A stretch of DNA of 64,000 nucleotides. Source: Taibaiella koreensis. Its GTDB lineage: Bacteria; Bacteroidota; Bacteroidia; Chitinophagales; Chitinophagaceae. The notes beneath the pieces are model-generated. The model made no database searches, had not been told where the DNA came from, and saw nothing but the letters and a program-made list of their open reading frames with translations. The stretch's first letter is position 1. Each line of letters begins with the position of its first letter. Below are positions 50,736 through 58,985 of this stretch, piece by piece. The stretch lies in contig NZ_QVNU01000001.1 of NCBI RefSeq assembly GCF_003545715.1, positions 1-64,000 on the forward strand, in the 5' to 3' direction. Made by a program: the position numbers and the translations under genes.

Positions 50736-52097
50736 CTACCATTTCACGAAGCGCTTATAAGCGATCTCGTTCTTGTCATTCCACATTTTCAGAAAATAGA
50801 CGCCGGGATACAGGGCGCCCACCTGGAGCGTATTGTATTCGAGCCGGTCTTCCTGGAACACCTGGCCCTGCATATTGGTGACCACATATTGCCAGGGCTG
50901 CAGCGCCTGCTTATTGTCGTAGAAGGCGATCTTGATCATGTCTGTAGCAGGATTGGGATAGACCATCATCAGATCGCTATCGGGATGCAGGCTGAAAATA
51001 CCCGTCATTTCCGGATCCGACAATTCGATAATTTTATCCGATGGCACACCGCCGCCGGAAGCATCAGAATTACTGGTAGAGAGAAATACCCTGCCGTCGG
51101 GCGCCACCGCGATCGCCCGCAGCCGGCCATAATCGACGTTGTCTATTGCATTGACGGCGACAATCGAATCACTGGTGGCATTCAAAGCCAGTTGGTAGAG
51201 CCGGCCGTCTTTCAGCGTGGTCATGAGCAGGGAATTGGCCCAGGAAGGAAACATCGGATGGTTATAATACGCCATCCCGGAAACGGCCAATGTTGGCGTC
51301 CAGGCGTATAGCGGCTCCACAATGTTCGAATCGGCGCAGCGTTGCATTTCGCCGGGCTGATCGCAAAAACCCTGTACATCGGGCCAGCCATAATTGCGTC
51401 CCTTAAGGATGATATTCACCTCGTCATCGTTATTCGGGCCGTGTTCGGAACTATATAAGATGCCATTGTGCCCGGTCAGCCCCTGTGGGTTCCGGTGTCC
51501 CCAGCTCCATACCGGACTGCCTGGAATGGGATTGTCAGCAGGAATGCTGCCGTCCAGATTGATCCGCAGTATTTTACCATTAAGGGCGCCTGTATTTTGC
51601 GCCAACGCCGTATTGGCGGCATCCCCTGTGGAGATAAACAACTTATCGCCCACGATCAGCAGCCGGCAACCATTGTGGATCGAAGCGCCCCTGATACCGT
51701 CCAGCAGCACCTGCGGCGCTACCAATGTGTTGTTGGCATAAGTATATTTAACCACTCTTTCCTTATAGTCGCCGGTCTCCTCGTATTCGTAAGCGATATA
51801 AACATAGGGGTCGTTGGCAAAATCGGGATCCAGCGCCATCCCCAGCATGCCACCTTCGCCCTTAATTACCGTCTGGCCTTCCAGGTACAAAGTATCGGTT
51901 TGTCCCGTGGCAGGGTCGAGCCGGCAAACGTACCCGTTCTTTTGGGTAAACCAGAGATGGTCATCGGGACCATAAACCATTTCCCAGGGAATGAATAAGT
52001 TGTCCTTAATCACCCTTGCAGTAAAATTTGCCTGCGCCTGGGCATTAAACACCGGCATCAGCAGCGCCAACAGCATATAGTAAAGTGACTTTTTCAT
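50736..52097 (-). CDS. PQQ-type glucose/sorbosone dehydrogenase with T9SS type A tail
   Basis: 453 residues. The signal peptide ends ...FNAQA. A six-bladed GSDH-type propeller (about 25-360) shows GGMLGMALDPDFANDPYVYIAY, SIHNGCRLLIVGDKLFISTGDA, GKILRINLDGSIP, WSWGHRNPQGL, SSEHGPNNDDEVNII and GRNYGWPDVQG, all family hallmarks (the second Asp/His-rich loop binds PQQ and Ca). The last 75 residues are a type A sorting domain (MVYPNPATDMIKI ... GVYFLKMW ... FVKW). It probably oxidises sugars at the cell surface. No PQQ synthesis genes are in the window, so cofactor use is inferred. Confidence 0.9.
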   Translation of the reverse strand: MKKSLYYMLLALLMPVFNAQAQANFTARVIKDNLFIPWEMVYGPDDHLWFTQKNGYVCRLDPATGQTDTLYLEGQTVIKGEGGMLGMALDPDFANDPYVYIAYEYEETGDYKERVVKYTYANNTLVAPQVLLDGIRGASIHNGCRLLIVGDKLFISTGDAANTALAQNTGALNGKILRINLDGSIPADNPIPGSPVWSWGHRNPQGLTGHNGILYSSEHGPNNDDEVNIILKGRNYGWPDVQGFCDQPGEMQRCADSNIVEPLYAWTPTLAVSGMAYYNHPMFPSWANSLLMTTLKDGRLYQLALNATSDSIVAVNAIDNVDYGRLRAIAVAPDGRVFLSTSNSDASGGGVPSDKIIELSDPEMTGIFSLHPDSDLMMVYPNPATDMIKIAFYDNKQALQPWQYVVTNMQGQVFQEDRLEYNTLQVGALYPGVYFLKMWNDKNEIAYKRFVKW

Positions 52098-52206
52098 GAT
52101 TCGTCGTTTTTAGATCCCCGGCAAACTATTAGACCTTGTTTTGCCGGCTATGTTTATCTTTATATACAATCTTAACAAATAAGGGGTAAGTATTGTTTTG
52201 CAAAAT

Positions 52207-53676
52207 ATGTGGGAACAAGTCTTAAAACATTACCCGACGGTATCCCTGGTGTTCGTGGTGCTGCTTTCTGTATTTACGATCGTACGCATCATTATGGACA
52301 CCGGTAATTCGGCCAAAACCATGGCCTATATCCTGCTGGTATTCCTGTTCCCCGTAGGTGGCGCGGCCATCTATTTCATCTTCGGTGTCAATTACCGTCG
52401 CCGGAAGCTGTTTACCAAGAAGATCATCGCCAACGAGGCGTTGTTTCTCAAGATACAGGATCGCCTGGAAGCAGCTTCGCTGAAGATACTGGAAGAACGG
52501 CCACCCGATATTGCCGGCAGCGAAGACCTGATACGGCTCCTGCTTAAGGATTCCCGGGCGCCGTTGTCCTACAATAAAGTAAAGCTGCTGATCAATGGGG
52601 AGCAAAAGTTCGAGGCGGTGTTTGCGGCGATAGAAAAGGCTACTCATTTCATCCACCTGGAGTACTACATCTTCGACGACGACGATATAGGCAACCGGCT
52701 GCTAAGATTGCTGGCCCGCAAAGCAGGCGAAGGTGTTACCATCCGGCTCATCTATGATGACTTCGGCAGTCATGGGATCAACAATGATGCTATTGCGGCC
52801 TTGCGCGAGGCTGGTGGCCTCGCCTTCCCCTTCTATGAGGTGAAATTCTATTTGCTGGCCAACCGCCTCAATTACCGCGACCATCGTAAGATTATTATCG
52901 TAGACGGCTTGCTGGGCTTTACGGGCGGCATTAATGTTTCGGACAAATACATTAACGATGGCAATCCCGAAAAGCTTTACTGGCGCGATACGCACGTGAT
53001 GCTGGAAGGGCCTGCGGTAAATAACCTGCAGTACCATTTTATTGCTAACTGGAATTTCTGCGCAGAGGAGACGCTTGAAGTGGACCGGCAATTTTTCCCT
53101 ATCCCCTTCGAGCATGAGGAAGGGCGGGACGACCTGGTACAGATCGTCGCCGGAGGTCCCGACTATCCCAGCTCGGCCATTATGCTCAGCTTCTTTACCG
53201 CCATTGTATCAGCCCGGGAAAGCGTCTATATTACATCGCCTTACTTTATCCCCAACGAAAGCATTTATGATGCACTGAAAAAGGCTGCGCTTAGCGGTAA
53301 GGACGTGCGGCTGCTGCTACCGGGAGTATCTGATTCCCGTATCGTGAATGCGGCGGCCCGCTCATACTTTGCCGACCTGATGACCTGCGGCGTACGGATA
53401 TTTCTCTATCAAAAAGGTTTTGTCCATGCCAAGACGATCGCCATTGACGATAACCTGGCTATGGTAGGCAGCGCCAACATGGACGGGCGCAGTTTTGAAT
53501 TGAATTTTGAGATCAATGCGGTGATCTACAGTCGTACGATATGCAAACAACTGGTGGATAATTTCCACACCGATACGGGATTCAGCGTGGAATTGTCGCC
53601 GGTGCAATGGGCGCAACGTCCCTGGTGGCGCGAATTGATCGACGATATTGCACGATTGCTGTCGCCGATACTATAG
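52207..53676 (+). CDS. cls: Cardiolipin synthase (phospholipase D family)
   Basis: 489 residues from ATG (a TTG at 52198 is in frame). Two N-terminal membrane segments (about 10-60) precede two PLD domains. The HKD motifs are DHRKIIIVDGLLGFTGGIN (near 224) and HAKTIAIDDNLAMVGSANMD (near 407). It condenses two phosphatidylglycerols, or PG with another phospholipid, to cardiolipin in the inner membrane. Its TAG stop codon lies inside a perfect 32-bp palindrome (53671-53702). Confidence 0.94.
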   Translation: MWEQVLKHYPTVSLVFVVLLSVFTIVRIIMDTGNSAKTMAYILLVFLFPVGGAAIYFIFGVNYRRRKLFTKKIIANEALFLKIQDRLEAASLKILEERPPDIAGSEDLIRLLLKDSRAPLSYNKVKLLINGEQKFEAVFAAIEKATHFIHLEYYIFDDDDIGNRLLRLLARKAGEGVTIRLIYDDFGSHGINNDAIAALREAGGLAFPFYEVKFYLLANRLNYRDHRKIIIVDGLLGFTGGINVSDKYINDGNPEKLYWRDTHVMLEGPAVNNLQYHFIANWNFCAEETLEVDRQFFPIPFEHEEGRDDLVQIVAGGPDYPSSAIMLSFFTAIVSARESVYITSPYFIPNESIYDALKKAALSGKDVRLLLPGVSDSRIVNAAARSYFADLMTCGVRIFLYQKGFVHAKTIAIDDNLAMVGSANMDGRSFELNFEINAVIYSRTICKQLVDNFHTDTGFSVELSPVQWAQRPWWRELIDDIARLLSPIL

Positions 53677-53702
53677 CGCCGTTGCATGCAACGGCGCTAT
53701 AG
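53671..53702. repeat. Perfect 32-bp palindrome (REP-like, copy 1)
   Basis: Both halves are exact reverse complements with no loop (core GCCGTTGCATGCAACGGC). It covers the last codons and stop of cls. A second copy of the core lies at 53762-53779. Confidence 0.9.
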
Positions 53703-53710
53703 TAATAAAA

Positions 53711-53741
53711 ACCGGGACAGGATCGATGATCCTGTCCCGGT
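53711..53741 (-). terminator. Terminator for the small gene at 53792
   Basis: A perfect 13-bp stem ACCGGGACAGGAT / ATCCTGTCCCGGT with a 5-base loop. On minus it is followed by TTTTTATTA. It lies between the two palindromes. Confidence 0.85.
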
Positions 53742-53754
53742 AATGAATTACGAC

Positions 53755-53786
53755 CTATAGAGCCGTTGCATGCAACGGCGCTACGG
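53755..53786. repeat. Palindrome copy 2 (REP-like)
   Basis: The 18-base core GCCGTTGCATGCAACGGC of copy 1 recurs at 53762-53779, with imperfect outer arms (CTATAGA... / ...CGCTACGG). It abuts the 3' end of the small gene at 53792. Confidence 0.85.
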
Positions 53787-53791
53787 CGGCA

Positions 53792-54034
53792 TTATTTTTT
53801 ATCGCCAAACATGTTGTTCAGCTTATCGAGCGGGCTGTCGCCGGCATCGCCGCCACCAAAGCCGCCGAACATGGATCCCAGGTCGAACTTGCCGCCGATC
53901 AGGTCTTCCACCTTGTCGGACAGAAAGGGAGGCAATTTGGATTTAACGAAATTAACGGTTGTCTCTACGGCTTTGGCCGCAGCTTCGGGGCTGAGATTAG
54001 CTTTCTCAATCAGTTCATTGATCAGTTCCTGCAT
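53792..54034 (-). CDS. Small helical protein, DUF937/DUF2267-like
   Basis: 80 residues. An N-terminal helical part (MQELINELIEKANLSPEAAAKAVETTVNFVKSKLPP, then FLSDKVEDLIGG) has the pattern of small Bacteroidota and Proteobacteria proteins where a repeat of 'LS.E.A..AV..V...LK..LP' is found. A Gly-rich linker follows (FGGFGGGDAG) and the C-terminus is charged. No signal peptide. Function unknown. It sits 39 bases downstream of clpX on the same strand and may be co-transcribed. Confidence 0.75.
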   Translation of the reverse strand: MQELINELIEKANLSPEAAAKAVETTVNFVKSKLPPFLSDKVEDLIGGKFDLGSMFGGFGGGDAGDSPLDKLNNMFGDKK

Positions 54035-54073
54035 ATAGAACGTGTTATTTTGGGGTAAATGTTTTTATTTCAA

Positions 54074-55318
54074 TCAGGCGGCTTTCATGTATTCGAGCTT
54101 GGCCCTTTCCAGCTTTTGCATAGCATAGTCGAGGGTAAGATGGAATACATCGGAATGTTCTTCCGAGGGCAGCTCAAACATCGCGTCTGTAAGGATCATC
54201 TCGCAGATGGTACGCAGACCGCGACCTCCGAGCTTATAGGTAAAGGCTTTGTCGACCATATAGTCCAGCGCCGCTTCTTCCACCTCGAGCTTGATGTCCT
54301 CATATTCGAACAGGCGTTTGTATTGCCTGATGAGCGCATTTTTAGGCTCGGTAAGGATCCGCTTCAAGGTGTCTTTATCAAGGGGATTGAGGTAAGTAAC
54401 TACCGGCAGCCGGCCGAGCAGCTCGGGAATGAGCCCGAAGGTGCGCAGATCCTGGGGGTTGACATACTGGAGCAGGTTAGTGCGATCAAGCTTATCCTTC
54501 TGGTCTACATTTTTAAAGCCGATGGTGGAGGCTTCCATACGGCGTGCGATCATTTTGTCGATGCCTTCGAAAGCACCGCCGCAGATGAAGAGAATATTTT
54601 GCGTATTGACCTTGATCAGCTTTTGCTCCGGGTGCTTACGGCCGCCTTGCGGTGGCACCAATACTTCCGAACCTTCCAGCAGCTTCAGCAGGGCCTGCTG
54701 TACCCCTTCGCCGCTTACATCGCGGGTAATGGAAGGATTGTCGCTCTTACGGCCGATCTTATCGATCTCATCGATGTATACGATTCCTTTTTCGGCAGCT
54801 GCCACATCATAGTCGCATGCCTGTAGCAGGCGCGAGAGGATGCTCTCCACATCTTCGCCCACATAGCCCGCCTGGGTGAATACCGTAGCATCGGCGATGG
54901 CGAAAGGCACCTGCAGGATACGGGCTACGGTTTTGGCCAATAAAGTTTTGCCTGTACCGGTTTCGCCTACCATGATGATATTAGACTTTTCGATCTCCAC
55001 GTCTTCGCTAGCAGGGTGCATCAACCGCTTATAATGGTTGTACATAGCCACAGCCATCACTTTCTTGGCATCGTCCTGCCCGATGATGTACTGGTCCAGG
55101 AAAGATTTAATTTCCTTGGGTTTATAAACCTTGTGCTTCTTTACGTCATACTTTGAGGAACTGCTTTTCTGCTTCACGTTCGCGTCTGTAACCATAAGGT
55201 GCGCCTGTTCGGCACACTCATCGCATATGTTACCTTCTATACCGGTAATCAGGAGGGCCGCTTGGCTCTCCGGTTTGCCACAGAAGGAACATTTCCTCGT
55301 ATTATTTTGTTTTGCCAT
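54074..55318 (-). CDS. clpX: ClpX, ATP-binding unfoldase of ClpXP
   Basis: 414 residues. The N-terminal zinc-binding domain has CSFCGKPE...C-x2-C ([11 protein letters not shown]). The AAA+ core has Walker A GETGTGKT, Walker [11 protein letters not shown], the GYVG pore loop (AGYVGEDVE) and RKHPEQ. The IGF-like loop for ClpP binding reads LGLI/GL variants near 270 but cannot be fixed by eye. It unfolds tagged proteins and feeds them to ClpP. clpP is not in the window. Confidence 0.96.
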   Translation of the reverse strand: MAKQNNTRKCSFCGKPESQAALLITGIEGNICDECAEQAHLMVTDANVKQKSSSSKYDVKKHKVYKPKEIKSFLDQYIIGQDDAKKVMAVAMYNHYKRLMHPASEDVEIEKSNIIMVGETGTGKTLLAKTVARILQVPFAIADATVFTQAGYVGEDVESILSRLLQACDYDVAAAEKGIVYIDEIDKIGRKSDNPSITRDVSGEGVQQALLKLLEGSEVLVPPQGGRKHPEQKLIKVNTQNILFICGGAFEGIDKMIARRMEASTIGFKNVDQKDKLDRTNLLQYVNPQDLRTFGLIPELLGRLPVVTYLNPLDKDTLKRILTEPKNALIRQYKRLFEYEDIKLEVEEAALDYMVDKAFTYKLGGRGLRTICEMILTDAMFELPSEEHSDVFHLTLDYAMQKLERAKLEYMKAA

Positions 55319-55343
55319 GAATTTTTTGATTCCTGTTTAAATA

Positions 55344-55351
55344 CAAAGGTA
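55344..55351 (-). promoter_or_regulatory. -7 element TACCTTTG of clpX
   Basis: Perfect -7 match on minus; transcription start near 55339, about 21 bases before the ATG. Confidence 0.65.
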
Positions 55352-55420
55352 CGAAATATACCCCAATAGCCGGGCAGGGTAACCTATAGGGCTGTCATAG
55401 GGTTTTCGCATTTTAACCGG

Positions 55421-55428
55421 TATTTTTG
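55421..55428 (+). promoter_or_regulatory. -7 element TATTTTTG immediately before pnuC
   Basis: The G lies five bases before the ATG, so transcription should start at or within a base or two of the start codon. Confidence 0.55.
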
Positions 55429-55432
55429 CGGC

Positions 55433-56131
55433 ATGGATTGGAGCTTGATCGCACAATATATTGCAAAGGAATGGCAGGCCATTTCCACCCTGGAGATCGT
55501 CGCCGTCGCTTTCAGCGTTGCCGAAGTACTACTGTCCTACAGGAATAACGTATTACTCTACCCTTCTGGTATTATTGCCTGCAGTTTATCTATCTGGCTT
55601 ATGGGTAGGGCGGGGCTATACGCCGAAGCTATCCTGAGCCTGTATTACCTGGTGATGAGCTTTTACGGCTGGTACAAATGGGTGCAACGGAACAAAAAAG
55701 CGGCGCAGCTGCCAATATCGGCCTGCACACCGGGCGACTGGCGTATTGTTGCCGGCATCTGCGTGGTCTCGTTCGTACTCCTCTTTTTTACACTGAAAAC
55801 GTTTACCGATTCCAGCGTTCCTTATATGGATGCCTTTGTTTCGGCCACAGCATGGGCAGGTATGTGGCTGCTGGCCCGCCGCAAGGTCGAAAACTGGATC
55901 CTGCTCAATATATCCAATATAGTGGCCATTCCCCTGTTATTCTACAAGCACCTGCCGTTGATGGCGCTGCTTACCGCCTTTCTGTTTACGGTAGCGGTGC
56001 TGGGCTATTTCCGCTGGAAACGGATCATGAAGGAAGAGGCTATGCGGGAAGACGAGCTCCGGACCCTGTCTTTGCCGGCCAATACAGGCCTTAAACCAGG
56101 GCAGCGATCAGCTGCTGCTGAACGGCCCTGA
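55433..56131 (+). CDS. pnuC: Nicotinamide riboside transporter PnuC
   Basis: 232 residues with about seven membrane segments. The sequence SFYGWYKW (near 80) matches the conserved WxxW motif of the family, and the first helix region AVAFSVAEVLLSYRNNVLLYPSGI is typical. PnuC lets nicotinamide riboside cross the inner membrane; phosphorylation by an NadR-type kinase traps it, and a candidate lies at 23265. The gene ends inside the convergent HIT gene (41-base overlap). The C-terminal tail is charged and not conserved. Confidence 0.88.
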   Translation: MDWSLIAQYIAKEWQAISTLEIVAVAFSVAEVLLSYRNNVLLYPSGIIACSLSIWLMGRAGLYAEAILSLYYLVMSFYGWYKWVQRNKKAAQLPISACTPGDWRIVAGICVVSFVLLFFTLKTFTDSSVPYMDAFVSATAWAGMWLLARRKVENWILLNISNIVAIPLLFYKHLPLMALLTAFLFTVAVLGYFRWKRIMKEEAMREDELRTLSLPANTGLKPGQRSAAAERP

Positions 56132-56483
56132 ATTCTTCTTCGCTCAGCTGCAGCTTGGGACGGGAAAAGTTCATATCGCCTACGCCCGTGATAGGGATAA
56201 GGTGGATATGGGCATGAGGTACTTCCAGGCCTATCACGCTGATGCCGCAACGGTTGCAATCGAAGGCTTTCTCGATGGCTTTGCCGATTTTCTTGGCAAA
56301 GAGAATACCTTCGGCCAGCAGCGCGTCGTCGAGATCGAATATCTTGTCGATCTCCACTTTAGGTACGACGAGGGTATGCCCCTTGGCGAGGGGAAAAATA
56401 TCCAGGAAAGCAAAAAAGCGATCGTTTTCGGCGATCTTGTAAGAGGGGGTCTCCCCTGCGATGATTTTGGAAAAAATGGTCAT
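56091..56483 (-). CDS. HIT-family nucleotide-binding protein
   Basis: 130 residues from MTIFSKIIAGE (an upstream Met adds 8 unlikely residues). The HIT motif is HAHIHLIP near 96, with ENDRFFAFLDIFPLAKGHTLVVPK in front. HINT-type hydrolases cleave AMP-N or related phosphoramidates; exact substrate unknown. Its 3' end overlaps the 3' end of pnuC by 41 bases. Confidence 0.93.
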   Translation of the reverse strand: MTIFSKIIAGETPSYKIAENDRFFAFLDIFPLAKGHTLVVPKVEIDKIFDLDDALLAEGILFAKKIGKAIEKAFDCNRCGISVIGLEVPHAHIHLIPITGVGDMNFSRPKLQLSEEEFRAVQQQLIAALV

Positions 56484-56571
56484 AGCCGTTCGTTTGTGCT
56501 GCACCATCCGGCGGGGCCGGGTAGCTGACGCAAATTAAGCAATTGTACGGCTAACAGGTCACACAAGAAGT

Positions 56572-56604
56572 ATTCAAAAAGAAAAGAGGCCTCACAGCCT
56601 CCTT
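56572..56604 (-). terminator. Probable terminator of greA
   Basis: On minus GAGGC / GCCTC with a 6-base loop is followed by TTTTCTTTTTG, about 27 bases past the greA stop codon. Confidence 0.75.
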
Positions 56605-56631
56605 TCTTCAAGCTATGTGTTTGACCGGTGA

Positions 56632-57105
56632 TCAAATGCTAATGGCGTCGATCTTGAATTTCATTTTGCCGGAGGGCGCGTCTACTTCAGCAGTCTCGCC
56701 TACCGTTTTACCCAACAACCCTTTGGCAATGGGAGAGCCTACAGATATTTTACCTGATTTCAGATCGGCTTCAGTCTCGGACACGATCTGGTATTCGAAT
56801 GATTTTTTGGTCTTTGTATTGGTGATCTTCACTTTGCTTAGGATAGACACCTTGCTGGTATCGATATCCTTTATATCAATGACGCGGGAATTGATCACGG
56901 CAGTTTCCAGCTGGGCGATTTTTGCTTCGTGGTAGCCCTGCGCTTCCTTTGCGGCATCATACTCTGCATTTTCCTTAAGATCTCCTTTTTCTCTTGCATC
57001 GGCGATAGCCCGGGCGATCTCAGCACGCCCTGCTGTCTTCAGCTGGGTTAGCTCGTCCCTCATTTGCTCCAGGGTTTCCTTCGTAACATAATTTACATCT
57101 GCCAT
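56632..57105 (-). CDS. greA: Transcription elongation factor GreA
   Basis: 157 residues from MADVNYVTKETLEQM; the longer frame extends through the leader. The N-terminal coiled coil has the acidic tip GDLKENAEYDAAKE; the C-terminal FKBP-like domain has VKITNTKTKKSFEYQIVSETEAD and ISVGSPIAKGLLGK. GreA enters the RNA polymerase secondary channel and triggers transcript cleavage to rescue arrested complexes. A canonical promoter gives a 70-base leader that starts with a terminator-like hairpin. Confidence 0.96.
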   Translation of the reverse strand: MADVNYVTKETLEQMRDELTQLKTAGRAEIARAIADAREKGDLKENAEYDAAKEAQGYHEAKIAQLETAVINSRVIDIKDIDTSKVSILSKVKITNTKTKKSFEYQIVSETEADLKSGKISVGSPIAKGLLGKTVGETAEVDAPSGKMKFKIDAISI

Positions 57106-57138
57106 ATAAAACAGTAATTTAGTGGATAGTATAAGAAA

Positions 57139-57173
57139 ACATGCAACGCACCCGGACGGGATGCGTTGCATGT
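57139..57173 (-). promoter_or_regulatory. Terminator-like hairpin in the greA leader
   Basis: A perfect 12-bp stem ACATGCAACGCA / TGCGTTGCATGT with an 11-base loop (CCCG...CGGG can pair inside) lies within 2-3 bases of the expected 5' end of the mRNA. On minus it is followed by TTTTCTTATACT and then about 30 bases to the ATG. Confidence 0.7.
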
Positions 57174-57179
57174 GCATTT

Positions 57180-57212
57180 CAAAGGTAAACAATTCCCTTT
57201 TAATTTCCAAAA
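57180..57212 (-). promoter_or_regulatory. Canonical promoter of greA
   Basis: On minus TTTTG (57208-57212), 20 bases, then TACCTTTG (57180-57187). It overlaps the 3' end of the upstream dehydrogenase gene. Expected transcription start near 57175. Confidence 0.85.
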
Positions 57213-58156
57213 GCCGGATTGCCGACCGCTTCGACGATTTTTTGCGCCAGGAATGCGCTCATTTTGTACAGTGCCTGCACTGTATACCCGCCAATATGCG
57301 GCGTTCCGATAAAGTTGGGCATGGCGATGAGCTCGTCAAAAATCACTTTTTCGGAGTCGGTCATTTTGCTTACCGGCTCTTTTTCCCATACATCCAGGGC
57401 GGCTGCTTTTATTTTCCCGTTTTTCAAACCCCGGTGCAGGCTCTGCTGCGATACGATGGTTCCCCGCGACAGGTTCAGGAGCACAAAGGGCTTCTTCATA
57501 CGGTCCAGGAGCACATCGTTGAAATAGTGGCGGGTTTCGCTGCTGAGCGGCAGGTGAAAGCTAAGAATATCGGCTTCTTCTACGATACGGTCGATATCCC
57601 TGCATTCTTCTATACCTGGTCCGGCAAAACCCTTTTTGTATTTATCCAGCGCCAGCACGCGCACATCCATAGTGCAAAGCTTGCGGGCAAAGGCGCTGCC
57701 GTTGTGGCCATAGCCTATGACACCTGCAGTAAGGCCTTCGATCTCCAGCCCGCGGTTCTCTTCCCTAAGCCAAAGCCCCTGTTGCATTTCCACATGCGCG
57801 CTGAAGATGCGGTGCTGCAATGCCAGCAACATGCCCAGGGCCTGCTCGGCCACGGCATTGGCATTACCTTCTGGACTGCTGAAACAGGCTATTCCTTTTT
57901 CCCTGGCATAAGGCACGTCGATTACTTCCATGCCGGAGCCCATACGGCCCACCCATTTCAGCAGTGTGGCCCGGTCAATAAACTCCCGGTCGACCTGCAG
58001 GCGGGTCGATGTGACCAGGCCTTCATATTGGCCGATAGTAGCCAATGCCTCCGGCCTGCCGATCTCTTCCCCTAATACACAGGTATAGCCCAATGCTTCC
58101 ATCCGGTCGATCAATACCTTATGCACCGGGGCTACGATCAATACCTTCCTGCTCAT
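57200..58156 (-). CDS. D-2-hydroxyacid dehydrogenase (phosphoglycerate dehydrogenase-like)
   Basis: 318 residues. The NAD-binding loop is GVIGYGHNGSAFA (near 150). The catalytic residues are in place: Arg in NLSRGTIV, Glu in DVWEKEP and His in GTPHIGG. Domain order matches SerA-like enzymes, but the C-terminal ACT domain is absent, so regulation by serine is unlikely. The substrate (3-phosphoglycerate, hydroxypyruvate or other) is undetermined. Its ATG overlaps the rsmA stop codon (4-base ATGA overlap), so the two are translationally coupled. Confidence 0.88.
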   Translation of the reverse strand: MSRKVLIVAPVHKVLIDRMEALGYTCVLGEEIGRPEALATIGQYEGLVTSTRLQVDREFIDRATLLKWVGRMGSGMEVIDVPYAREKGIACFSSPEGNANAVAEQALGMLLALQHRIFSAHVEMQQGLWLREENRGLEIEGLTAGVIGYGHNGSAFARKLCTMDVRVLALDKYKKGFAGPGIEECRDIDRIVEEADILSFHLPLSSETRHYFNDVLLDRMKKPFVLLNLSRGTIVSQQSLHRGLKNGKIKAAALDVWEKEPVSKMTDSEKVIFDELIAMPNFIGTPHIGGYTVQALYKMSAFLAQKIVEAVGNPAFGN

Positions 58157-58920
58157 GCCTTCTGTTTTATATAGTCACGATATAAGCCTACGAAATCTAT
58201 GACCGAAAGCTGCTCTGCACGCTTTGTAAACAGTTCCTGCTCCAGGTATTCCGGCAGGAAGATGCCCTTGAGCGCATTGCGCAGCATCTTTCGTCGCTGG
58301 TTGAAAGCAGCCTTTACGATCTGTACAAAGGCCTTTTTATTTTCGATGCCATAAGGATTTCGGCTATTTGTCATCTTCAATATGCCCGACATTACCTTAG
58401 GCGGCGGCGTAAAGCAACCGGGTGGCACGTCAAACAAATATTCCGTGGTGAAGAAAGCCTGTATCAACACACTTAGAATACCATAGGTCTTACTGCCTTC
58501 GCGCGCAGCTACCCGCTGGGCCACTTCTTTCTGGAACATCCCAATTACTTCGTCGACCTGGCTCTCCCAATCCAGTATACGGAACAGGATCTGTGACGAT
58601 ATATTGTAGGGGAAATTGCCGATGATCGAGAACCCGCCCTCGAAGGGCACCGGCGCCTGGAGGAAATCCATATGGATCAGCTTACCGGCGAAGGCCGGAA
58701 ATGCCTTGGGCAGGTAGGCCACCTTTTCATCATCGACCTCGATCGCTTTGTAATCGGTATCGTCCCATTTGAGCAGGTACTTGCTGATGGCGCCGCCGCC
58801 GGGACCTATTTCCAGCAGCTTCAGGTCCGGGTGCCGGTCGACCTGCGCCACGATCTTTTGGCACATGTTCTCATCATGCAGAAAATGCTGCCCCAGACTT
58901 TTCTTTAAGGTTAATGCCAT
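58153..58920 (-). CDS. rsmA: 16S rRNA A1518/A1519 dimethyltransferase
   Basis: 255 residues. It begins KKSLGQHFL, has the SAM-binding loop EIGPGGGAISKYLL (near 38) and the catalytic NFPYNISSQILF (near 101, N-x-P-Y). The usual C-terminal helices (KAAFNQRRKMLRNAL) are present. It adds four methyl groups to two adenines in helix 45 of 16S rRNA. It is the 5' partner of the dehydrogenase gene and 65 bases downstream of the DegT gene. Confidence 0.97.
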   Translation of the reverse strand: MALTLKKSLGQHFLHDENMCQKIVAQVDRHPDLKLLEIGPGGGAISKYLLKWDDTDYKAIEVDDEKVAYLPKAFPAFAGKLIHMDFLQAPVPFEGGFSIIGNFPYNISSQILFRILDWESQVDEVIGMFQKEVAQRVAAREGSKTYGILSVLIQAFFTTEYLFDVPPGCFTPPPKVMSGILKMTNSRNPYGIENKKAFVQIVKAAFNQRRKMLRNALKGIFLPEYLEQELFTKRAEQLSVIDFVGLYRDYIKQKA

Positions 58921-58985
58921 ATGATTCTCTTCTTTACTCTGGGTTCATCTGCCCGGCGGCGTTTTGATCGGGCTGTCTTATTGTT

